Source: Agarophyton chilense
Taxonomy: Eukaryota; Rhodophyta; Florideophyceae; Gracilariales; Gracilariaceae
Reading direction: 5' to 3'
DNA length: 64,000 bases
NCBI GenBank assembly: GCA_030374765.1
Contig: JARGXX010000115.1
Span: forward strand, 372,001-436,000
Below, piece by piece: positions 54,744 to 64,000 of the stretch; position 1 is the first letter of the stretch, and every line of letters starts with the position of its first letter. Under the pieces are notes generated by a model. That model worked only from the letters and a program-made list of their open reading frames with translations, did not search any database and was not told the DNA's origin. The position numbers and the translations under genes were made by a program.

Positions 54744-55155
54744 TGTTGTGCAAAAGACGATTCGGCGTAGGCGGTGTAGAAACGGCGGTGCGGCGGAATC
54801 AACGTAAGCGGCATAGAAAGCGGAAGAAGAACAAGACGGACGGGAAGGACGGTGATGCTGATGGAGAAGCTGGATTTCAAGAGGTTGGAGGTTGTTCGAT
54901 AGATGGTTATCGTATAAGAGAAGTAGTTCTCTTGTTATGAGCCCTTTTATAGTGACGGGGAGCCTGTTGTGGGTCTCTACCGCGCCAAGGAAGCAGCGCC
55001 ATATTAATTCAGCGTCTACTAGATTAGGCTACTAATTCAAATTAATAATTCTATTTCGTGTCTATTTAAAGTTCGCTAATTGGAATTGTAGTGCCCTCTA
55101 AGCAACTACCTGAAACAGATTCCGTGTTTTAATCTTACATTCTCCTCTCGCGAGA
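54744..55155 (-). repeat. 5' LTR of copia-2
   Basis: Copy of 48437-48845, starting (plus strand) TGTTGTGCAAAAGACG and ending CTCTCGCGAGA. Confidence 0.85.
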
Positions 55156-57300
55156 CGTTTTCAACATCTGTGACTCAAAAAAACACAACGTATAGCATGT
55201 GAGCTATCTGTACAGCGTCTACTTCTGTAGTATCTGATTGAAAGAGCATCGCTATCTTAATAAAATGCAAAATCGGAACTACATTGCTAATGTTTTGAAA
55301 CAAAATCAGAGAGAGTTCTTTCCTTGCTGGCGGCTGATGTGTCCATTTGCATAACACTTGGAAGATGCCAGAAATAGCGTTTTGAATGTTGGAATAGAGG
55401 GGTCGGAGCCTCTTTCATGCCTTTTTTTGTCTTTCGGATGGGTATCCCCACCATCGGCAGCTGTGCAATTTATTTGTTTCTGTGTCAGCTATAGGACACG
55501 ACGAAGTGCACAAATAATAATGTGTGTGTCGTGCTGTGCCTTTGCCTCGCATGATTCACACAGAGTTCAACACAGTCTTTCGAGGCAAACAGTCTATGAT
55601 TTAACACACACCACTTCGGAGATCCCATTCAAAATCAATCCAACAATAATAAACGAACCAACTTACCAGACATCTCCTATGGAGAAAATTTTCTTTCGAG
55701 CACAGCCTCTTACAGATATGAAAACGTGTTACTCCCTAATTCATCCGCAAAACATATGATAGTTGCCTCAAGAAGTAGCTACTTGTCGCTAAATTTCATT
55801 CACACCAGTAACCTTCAAATCCAGAGTGCATATAGAGCTCTATGGGTCAAAAACTACGAAATCTTTATGGGAAAATGAAGAAGTATTGTAAAATATAAAG
55901 AAAACGGCGAAAGAAACCAGCAAATTAATCCAAAAATTTGTATGTAATAAACCAAAAACAATAATAAAAGGAAGAATAGTTAAATAGAGCAATCACAGTT
56001 TGTCGCTTAGACTCTCACAAAACTGGTGAGTTTTTGATGACGATCAAGTACCTAGATGTAGACCTCAATGTCTGAATACATCCCACAATTGAGGTCAGCG
56101 AACGCACGAAAAGAAGCGGAGAAAATGAAACGACCAGATGGAAAGTGAAGCCCGTGGTTAATAGTACCCAACAAGCCACTGAACACTTGTTTCAGTAGAG
56201 AATAGTTTCGTTTATAAGGGTTGCAGAAATGTTTTGAAAGAGTCAAAACCAGATGGAAAAGATCTGGGCCAGTGACTATCGCTATGGGGAGAAGTCCACC
56301 AATTCTAGAGAAATGGTTTGCGTGATCGCTTGACTACGTCTTTTTCACCCGTGAAGATTTTTTGCCGAAAGAAAGATCACCCCCACGCAGGCTTGAACAA
56401 AGTCGAGTTGTCAAGGCGCTGAGGGATTACGTCTATGAACTGCATATTGCATCAACTACTATGTTAGCATGGCCGCTAATCATAGGTAGTTATTTATTTC
56501 ACATCACCCATATTGTCAGGACTGCAGTTCAGTACGTTGCATTTACTCTCCTAGTGTTAGTACGTAGCATTAGACTTAGTCAAATAATTACGTATCATTT
56601 GGTCGTCATAACTAGGAAAGAATGCCACATGGCCGGTACTTAAGCCCGAGTTCCACTATCATCCTGGCTCTCAGCAGCGCGAGAAGGGAAGCAACTGCTC
56701 AGATAAACTACTCTACGATCTCGAACACACTCTTTATACCCTCCGCCTTTTTCATAGTTGTGGGCCCAGGACTCGTTTCCAATGATTTCGCTTCCAGGCA
56801 TCGTGTCGCTTGGGATATCCGCACTGTTCCGTGGACCAATGAAAATTGATCACAACGCCAATCCTCTGCTTCCGTCCCTCTCTGGAAGTCAGTTTATGAT
56901 AGGCTCCTGGGCACTAACAGCAACAAAATTCCTTCTGATCTTCAAATTATTATGCTTAAATCGCAACTTTACGGCCTTGCCTGTGATATCTGCAAATCAA
57001 TCTCTGATTCTGTCATTAATTCGGCCGCAGGTGTGAAATCAATTGTGGACACAGTTTACACAATAGATTCTCTCGCTGTAGATACCGACGTTTATCAAGA
57101 CTTTATCTCTCTCCACAACACAAGAAGAGGTTCTACGGAGTCGTTCTAAAATTTTGAGTCGAGATTTGAGACCCAAGTTTCGAAGTTCAACTCTCATGCT
57201 GATAGCTGCAAACTATCAGAAGCTCTCACAGCCTTCGTGCTCCTAGCAAATGCAAATATTGGCGATAGTCAGCGAATATCAGTTCTGGCTTCCTCACCTC
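55156..57300. other. AT-rich interval without recognisable genes
   Basis: Open frames of 60-130 codons occur on both strands (for example 55358-55759 and 56362-56643), but they lack protein-like composition or motifs and overlap each other. Nothing repeats elsewhere in the window. Confidence 0.4.
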
Positions 57301-58199
57301 CCCGTGAACCTGACTCGGAAAATCTGTAGTATAGTGAGCTACACCGAAGAGATTTTATGCCACGTCGTGAACCTGAATGGTTGCCGGCATGCGCCGTGTA
57401 CTACAATGGTTTAGATAGCAATTAGCTTAGCTTTTTGAAAATTTAGTATTCTCTAGATAAGAATAAGCAGATAGGAAGGCACACCTCAACTGCACCTTCT
57501 CGTGGCCACGCGACGAGAGGCGCCACCTTGAGTGGGGTGGGTGGTGATATATATCTTCACCAAGCAGGGCCACCCCCGTGACTATTGTAGTGACAAGCAC
57601 CTACTAGACTACTTTCGCCCCTTTTGTTTGCTACAGTCGACGGTGAAAGTAAGCCTAATGTTTCTACGCTTTTTTGGACCCACGTGCGCTGTGCATCATC
57701 CTCTACCAACGTGGTCTCAGTTGTCAGTAAGCCCGCCGTACCCGTTGCAGCCTTCAGTGGCAGGTGCTGCCACACCTTACAGGTATCTTTAATCTCCGCC
57801 TCCTAGGTTGAGCGCATTTCGAGCTCCCTAGAACCGACAAATCTTACACGCCGAGGTATCGTTTTGGTTTATACCACGTTTTGGTCTCCCGACTTGGAAA
57901 TTCGTGTTCACCACGTTTGGAATTGAAAGGGAGAGTTTGGAGTTGAATCCATACAGTTTGGTGAAGGGGTCACTGAAATAAAAACTGTTGACTCCTTAGT
58001 TTACCTCAATGGACTAATTATCGAAGAACGCGCCGAGACGCATCACTAGGGCGCCTAGTGCGCCAGTTGGTGGTCTTTCTCCACGATGAGGAATCGCATA
58101 ACCAATCCTGGACAGCCCGAAAGACCTTCTTCGGTAGCCGAGAACCACTCAGACCAATACTGCAAGTCAAGAGACAGGAGGGCCCTTGACAGAAGCCCA

Positions 58200-60835
58200 A
58201 CATACCAATGCGGTAAGTCAAAAAGAAGAACCCCCTGGTCTCCGTCTGGATATGGATGCAATTACCCGTGTGTTGGTTGATCGTGCCGATTAGAGAGTGA
58301 TGGACCGTGTGCCGGTATTTATCATCAATTACCTCGAGAACGAGTTAAGAGGACAAATTGATCAATTGGTAACGCTATCCCTACGGAAACATGGGGTTTT
58401 CAAACCCGAAGTAGAGGCGAAAACAAACACCATCAAGGTGGAGACCCAAGCCCCTATTCAAAAACCTCTTGGTGGTTCCAGTGATCTCCAAACCAACCTT
58501 CCAACTTCGCATACTATTTAAAAGCCGAATGACCGAATTCGGAGAGGGGCAAAGCCTCCGGCGATTGAGGGCCCTGAATATTATTACCTACCGAAACCTG
58601 TTGGTAAAGCTGCGTATGGAACCATTGGCGTAGACTCTGGTGGTAAAGATGGGTCGTCGAGCTCGTGAAAAGAGCAACACCGACGATCATCTGGTAAGAA
58701 ACAGAAGAAAACCAAAAGGGCGAAGAGAAAGTGGCATCGGTCCGACCCTGACCGTTCGAGCTCGGAAACCGAATCAGGTTAGTCAAAGGATGACAGCCGA
58801 AAAGGTTCAGAGAAACGCAGGAAGGATTCCCGTCAAAAGAAGGAGAAAAATAACCGCAAGGGTAAGACCAAACTGTATTACTCGTCATAGTCAGATTCCG
58901 ACAGCGATTCCGTCCTACAGATGATCTTCCCGTTGAACGGCGTTTTCACAAATGCGGTCGACTATATCATCTCTAGGTTGAAGAACAAGAGCTCTGAGTA
59001 TAGCAAAGAGGTTGCTGAAAAGATAACTAAGCCTCAACTGAAGCTTAGTTTCCAGATGGGGGACACCCGTTTTTCATGAGATGATACCATCGCTATCATA
59101 GACATACGTCAGAGGTTCAAGATAGAATGTGACCTAAATGGGGGTTCAAAAGGTGCGGCGATGTGGTTATTTCAGTTTTACCTCAAAACTCAGGCCAGAT
59201 GCATGTTGCACATCCGCTTGCGGGGCAATATCATGGCAATGAATAATGACTAGACAGAAATGCTGACTACATACCCACAGGTGGTAAATTTTCTTTTGGA
59301 AACCTATGCAACTGATGAGGTGATTCCAGAGGCCTACTCTGAGGTGCTCACATACCTTCAACGAGCAGGACCAACCGAATTGGATAACGTTTGCTCCCGC
59401 TGGACAACAGCGTCCTGATGCAGTAGTACTTTTACCATGACAAGGTTAAAGCCAATGTATGCAGATAACATTGACAAACCAACAAGGTCTCAGGTAAGGA
59501 ATAACCTTTGGTACTGTAGTATCCGCACTAACGGAGAAAACAGACACCTGCGACAGCGTTCGGACTGCCGATGGGTCGCTTGCGGCGAAGGAAAAGGGGT
59601 GGTAGAGCTACAACACCAGCGAGCTGGAAGTGGGGTGTAAGGCCACTACTCGTCAGCGAGGGTGAACAGTGCAACTGTAAAACGTTGATGGAACGTAAGT
59701 ACGAGACGGCTCGTGAAGTGGTTGGGGGCTGAATATCTATTATTGCTCGTCCGGATCTCCGGTTAAGGAATCCTGAGCGAGGAACAGAATAGTCATGATG
59801 CCCATGTTGTCTCCTTTACTTGGAGTCGGCGCTCACCTCTGCTACACTATATACTGTGTACCAGGGTGAGTGCCCAAATAAATGTATAAATAATACCCAG
59901 TGGTCAGCCACTGAGCCAAACTATTGTATAGGTATGGTCCCGAATGGACGTCTAGCTACAAAGGGTAGTAAAGCCCTCCACGTGGTTCGCCACTACATGC
60001 GCCGTTGCCAATATGGAATTCCCCTAGGAAGGGTCGCAACTATGCGCGCACCGTGGTAAGCCACTCGACCCATGACGCCACGTGTTCCACTAAGACATTC
60101 TGCCTCTAGGCATCCTATGCGGGATGCCGTTTCATATCCCAATGCTAATGATGACACTCACTCATGAGTTCCAACCGCGACTTCGCGAAAAACGGACCTA
60201 TCGGATTCCCCGACATAGTAGAATACTACAGGTACAAACCGTAAGATGGAATACAACGCACTAGTGCTTTATGACCAGGGTCCAGGGGATATGCTACGGA
60301 AGGTTCATGGGCAAGCGATTCATCTAATTGACAGCTCTCAGGTCGGGGAACATTCGCTCCCCATATCTAACTGGGCAAGTTCAGTAGATGGTAGGTCATC
60401 TTTGGCACCACTGTCGACTCCCTCAACGATGGTATCTGCCCCACATCACCAGGTTTCGCAGTACCATATCGTATTGAAGTTGGTGGGTAGCCTTCATACA
60501 GAACTGCAATGGTATTCCTGAATAAAGTCCAACCAAGAACAACTATAATGGCGTTAGGAGACCCAGCAACAGGCAACCTCCTTTGCTGGTTTTGTTTAGC
60601 TCCCCACCATTTGGCTACGCAGTGTACCATCTTGGCTCCCCAGATACGATCCATGCTCCTACAGGTGCGACAGCAAAACCATCGGGAATCCTTCGGTCCC
60701 AAACCCGCAGCGGCTTGCCCTAAAAAGAACGCGAATGCGCGCCCCATGGCACCTCAAGAAGTCAATTTGGTCAAGGACCGAACTCAGGAAACTGAGGCCG
60801 TAGACGAGGGGGAAAACGCCAACCGGTTAGAGTGA
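58200..60835 (+). pseudogene. gag: Gag of gypsy-E, degenerate
   Basis: Homology to gypsy-A Gag is seen at about 58920-59420: QLKLSFQMGDTRFS against MQLSLRNQSFTGDD, and YPQVVNFLLETYATDEVIPE against WPEAVQYLLRSYATNSAIPA. A CCHC knuckle (CWFCLAPHHLATQC) is at 60584-60625. Many frame changes and stops lie between them. Confidence 0.7.
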
Positions 60836-60989
60836 AGGCCACATCCAACTAGGCCCACTTGGAAGCCTATCTCATACCATCTGGGTGAGGTATCGATGGA
60901 TTTCCATTGGTCACCGGAGAGGAAGAAATTATGGGTGACCCAGTCAATATATGCTTCCTTAAACACACAGTAACTTTAAGGCAAACATT

Positions 60990-61273
60990 AACCTTGGGTT
61001 TACCACTAACCATTTGGTTACATTTGTTACTGTCCTGAATACAAGAGCAAGATCCAATCTCGTGAATGCCAGACTACTACCACCAAGGTTTTTGGACAGG
61101 ATCCAGCCCTACACAATGCAAAACCTACTCGTGGATGCTAATGATGGACCTCTTTCGTTCCGTGGTTACCTTACTGAAGGAAAATGCCCTTCAAGGGGGT
61201 TTCTTCCCAGGACTTAGAGATTTCGCTCGCTTGAGTACTAGCTTGGTCTATGATAAGCTATACCGCTATTGCG
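60990..61273 (+). pseudogene. Protease remnant of gypsy-E
   Basis: The plus strand reads TVLNTRARSNLVNARLLPPR then VDANDGPLS, aligning with gypsy-A TVLDTGAGPNFIVES (TAA) PPPLRS and SDANNNPLK. The catalytic Asp and Gly are mutated. Here Leu stands where gypsy-A has its TAA stop, which supports the idea that the gypsy-A stop is a mutation. Confidence 0.6.
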
Positions 61274-62042
61274 TGCTGACGGCCGGTTAGGACCGGAAGT
61301 GCACATTGGTGGAACACGTGGACTGCACGGATGCCGACGCCCGAGTGCAAGGCGTGCCACACGTGGCCCGGATTACACCTAATGGTTAGTATTTATTTAG
61401 CTATGCTATCGCTATTTAGTGTCTATTTTTCGGGCGCGCGCCCACTGTCAGGGGCCGCGCGCCACACTACTTAGGAGGTTTAGCACTGCTCCCCAGTAAA
61501 CACCCTCTTGGGAGATACCAAGGAGGGATTCCTGGCTCTGAACTCTTCGCCTTCGGCGCGTCTTCACCGCATACTGCGTGAGCGCCCGTCGCACGTTAGT
61601 TTATCCACCCCTCTGTCGACCAGAGTGCTACTACCACCGTGGGTTCATATTTAATCGCCGACACTTGTCGTAGTATCGCCCCTGTATAGGGTTTCGCCCC
61701 CGCCTTCCTCTTGTTCTCTTTTTTGGCTCTCGTGAGTGGCCGCCTCATTCACCCCGCTCGTCCACCTCATACGAGTGTTTCCTCGCTCCTTTTCCGACAA
61801 TCGCCGTGATACCGCTCCGCCTAGGATTGGTCTCACCCCGGACTGTGCCGTGCTCACCTAAACACTCTAGGTATATCCCGCCAGATTGGCCTCGGTCGTA
61901 CACCCGACTCCGTCGTGCCTTTCCAGAGTGGCTCTGTTTCTGTGCTCCGCTGGGACGCGTCTCCTCCGCCTGAGGCGTGTCTCTCAAGAGAGGAAGATCC
62001 CGAACATCTTCGTGGTGTCTCCGCTCCAAGCGTTGTCCTACA
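61274..62042 (+). repeat. 5' LTR of gypsy-F
   Basis: It ends GTCCTACA at 62042, just as the gypsy-A LTR does. It starts near TGCTGACGGCC at 61274 (approximate, with no second copy to compare). A perfect 12-bp GC palindrome (GGGCGCGCGCCC, 61432-61443) follows an AT-rich stretch, at the place where the gypsy-A LTR has its GC hairpin. Confidence 0.75.
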
Positions 62043-62045
62043 AAC

Positions 62046-62063
62046 TGGTCTCCCGACTTAGAA
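62046..62063 (+). other. Primer-binding site of gypsy-F
   Basis: TGGTCTCCCGACTTAGAA, identical to the gypsy-A site, three bases after the LTR. Confidence 0.75.
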
Positions 62064-62207
62064 GTCTCAGTCGGGCCCACTCAGTCACGATTAATCGGAA
62101 AGAGGACTCATAAATTGAGGTTGATCTCAGTTTCTCTCTTTGAGGAAGTTTCTTGGCCCCACTAGCTGATCGGGATTGGATACTCACGTGTAACGGATTC
62201 TGATCTC

Positions 62208-64000
62208 ATGTCGTCCAAAGACTGTCCGAGGACTCGGAGTCAAACCGGTGCACCGGAACCAGCGCAACCATCCCGTATCCCGGTTCGTTCACGGTCTCAT
62301 ACCGGTGGATCGACTGGGGTGCCAGGTGGAAGGACCTCGAGACCTCCTGTCTCTGATTCGACACCCCCAGCAAGTGGAGCAGGACCAGCGTCTGTCGCCG
62401 CCCAGATGCTCTCCCCTGCTAGGGATGTCACCCTCCATCCCAGCTTTGCAGCTGTGGAAGAGCAACTCCGCTCTATGCGGGAAGCTCAAGTAATCCTTGC
62501 AGAGGATTCCCTTCACAAGAAGGTAAATGACACTGCTACGCAGGATTTTTCTGAGGACCTTCGTGTCCTCCGTGCGGATGTGAACTCGATTCTAGAGTCC
62601 CTTGGTGTACCCTCGGCCTTTGTCAAGGACGTCGCGTACAAGTTCTCACGCGTCCGAAGCCATCTCGAGACGTTGGAACAAACCTTAATGTCGGGGGATG
62701 ATCCGGCCGAGCCGGTTGCAGTATCCCACAAGGGAAGAAAGGAAGAGAACCGCCAGGCTCGAAAGGAGCAAAGGAACACGGATCCCGAACCTTAAGACTC
62801 CTCATCCTCGGAGTCCGACTCTTCCGATTCATCGGTGGAAGTAGCTCTCCGTGAGCGTTCCTCACGCTCTAAGCGGTCAACAGCCACCCATGGTGTGATC
62901 CGCGCCCGCACGAAGGGAGGAAAGCACACAGGTTTGAAAGAGCTGAAGCCGACCAATTCGCTGTTTAAGAAGCTCCTATCATACCGGTACTACCGTTTGG
63001 AGGACTCTTCTTTGTATCGTACACCCCGTGGTACGGGAAGAGTGAAGGACTGCATTAAGCGAATGCAGCTCTCACTTCGCAACCAGTTGTTTTCTGGAGA
63101 AGACCCAATATTAATGTTCGATTTCTTGGCACGCTTTGTCGCGGAAGCTGACATCCTTGGAATGAACGAGGGACGGGCCTACATTGCCTTACCATACTTC
63201 TTACGTGGGCTTGCCGAAGAACAGTATCACTCTATCAGAGGTTCATCACGCGCGTCCGAAGGAGGGGTAGCATGCTGGCCTGAAGCAGTTCAGTACCCGT
63301 TAAGGTTGTATGCTACTAATTCCGCCATTCAACAGGCTATACTAGCCCTGCGGTACACTCTCCAACGTCCAGGCCAGTCGGAAACCGATTATTCGTCGCG
63401 CCTTAACAAGGCCATCCACCGCTGCGGCAATGTTTACCCCGCTGAAGAGCGTTGTACCATGTTTGTCGATGGTTTGGACCCGGCGATCTGGACTCTTGTT
63501 GCTCGACGTCGAGAAGATAGACCTAAAGCCACGTATTTGGAACTAGTGCAGTTCGCTTGCGCAGAAGGTGAAGCCCTGCGCGCACGCACTCCTGGATCCA
63601 GACTTAGGTCTGCAAAAGCGTTGATGTTACAAACGGGTACCCCGTCAGCTTCGATGATCGACGAACAGGCCTTTCGAAGGGATTATGATAACGTGCAGCT
63701 AGCCCATAGCGACGTTCATTCCATCCCGACAACGGAGTTACCCTCAACCTTGGACGAATCACAATAAGTGATTGAGGATGACAAGCTACTCTATGCGGAT
63801 AATGGTCGCGTCCGTGCGCCACGCGTCCCACACGAGAGTGGTAATGTCTGCTTTTCGCGTCCTGGTTGGAGAGATACCCGCCCCGCGGTGAAGTTCGCCC
63901 AGCCTCGCCACCCAACGCCGGCTTCTGGTCTGATTTGTCATCTCTGCTACAAACCAGGCCATACTTCTCCACAATGTGTGTTGTCCCTCCGAGAATGGGC
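62208..64000 (+). pseudogene. gag: Gag of gypsy-F, two in-frame TAA codons, 3' end outside window
   Basis: ATG at 62208. One frame runs to the window end, interrupted by TAA at 62793-62795 and TAA at 63765-63767. It aligns with gypsy-A Gag from end to end: EEQLRSMREA, LRVLRADVNSILESLGVPSA, LSYRYYRLEDSS, CIKRMQLSLRNQ, RGSSRASEGGVACWPEAVQ, LELVQFACAEGEALRAR and the knuckle CHLCYKPGHTSPQC near 63938-63979. Apart from the two stops no frameshift is seen, so decay is by point mutation only. It is shorter than gypsy-A Gag by small gaps in the linker. Confidence 0.85.

Larger units (their letters stand above)
48437..55155 (-). mobile_element. Ty1/copia retrotransposon copia-2, degenerate, with both LTRs
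   Basis: Direct repeats of about 410 bp (48437-48845 and 54744-55155) flank minus-strand gag, protease, integrase, RT and RNase H in copia order. The LTRs differ clearly by eye (more than one base in ten), so the insertion is old. No target duplication is evident. The leader between the 5' LTR and gag is unusually long (about 1 kb) and holds a separate ORF (53877-54431). Confidence 0.88.
57300..61273 (+). mobile_element. Degenerate Ty3/gypsy element gypsy-E, 3' end cut by gypsy-F
   Basis: A PBS at 57883-57899 (TGGTCTCCCGACTTGGA, like those of gypsy-A and gypsy-F) marks the end of a 5' LTR near 57877. Decayed gag (58.2-60.8 kb) and protease (60.99-61.27 kb) follow, homologous to gypsy-A. The LTR start is not defined because no second LTR is in the window. 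The element ends abruptly at about 61273, where the gypsy-F LTR starts. Confidence 0.65.
61274..64000 (+). mobile_element. Ty3/gypsy element gypsy-F, 5' part (continues past window)
   Basis: LTR (about 61274-62042), PBS (62046) and a gag clearly homologous to gypsy-A are present. It appears to have inserted into gypsy-E, because E protease coding stops at the LTR edge. The window ends inside the Gag zinc knuckle region. Confidence 0.85.

Overview
The window is eukaryotic, repeat-rich DNA with almost no intact genes. It holds at least six LTR retrotransposons (four Ty3/gypsy chromovirus-like elements called A, B, E and F here, one divergent gypsy called C, and two copia elements) and one large terminal-inverted-repeat (TIR) DNA element of about 19.7 kb. 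Traces of genuine host-type genes (an H3-like tail behind E2F-like sites, a Mediator MED13-like pseudogene, a small secreted protein) lie between or inside them. The element mix and mostly intron-poor coding would fit a red alga, but this is a weak inference. A fungus or another protist is not excluded.

Layout. 1-9493: gypsy-A, nearly complete (LTR, gag, a -1 frameshift signal, pol, a long antisense ORF, LTR); its pol has lost RNase H and integrase. 9494-11342: remnants of host-type coding on the minus strand, cut by gypsy-A. 11343-43009: a nested stack. A minus-strand copia element (copia-1) is split in the middle of its integrase at 13942/41060 by gypsy-B (13943-41059). Gypsy-B is itself split inside pol at 18700/38362 by the TIR element (18701-38361). 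The TIR element carries a broken Plavaka/KDZ-like transposase, a large convergent unknown protein, a MED13-like pseudogene, a coiled-coil pseudogene and a zinc-finger pseudogene. It also carries a roughly 263-bp tandem array of intron-like units close to its right end. 43010-45000: 5' part of gypsy-C (minus), apparently the host of the copia-1 insertion. 45.4-48.4 kb: a secreted-protein gene with a TATA box, a hypothetical gene and a decayed membrane-protein gene. 48437-55155: copia-2 (minus), with an additional two-helix membrane ORF in its leader. 55.2-57.3 kb: AT-rich and without recognisable genes. 57.3-61.3 kb: degenerate gypsy-E. 61274-64000: 5' LTR and gag of gypsy-F, which seems to have inserted into gypsy-E; the window ends in its zinc knuckle.

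How it works together. Nothing here looks like an operon or pathway; the organisation comes from successive insertions. Gypsy-A is internally deleted but well preserved, and by eye its LTRs differ by only a few percent, against about one base in ten for gypsy-B. Gypsy-A and gypsy-B have complementary deletions: A keeps protease and RT, B keeps RNase H and integrase. The points most worth follow-up are the antisense gene between pol and the 3' LTR of gypsy-A, the in-register GGGAAAA frameshift site, the 19.7-kb TIR element with its unknown convergent protein, and the tandem intron-like array.
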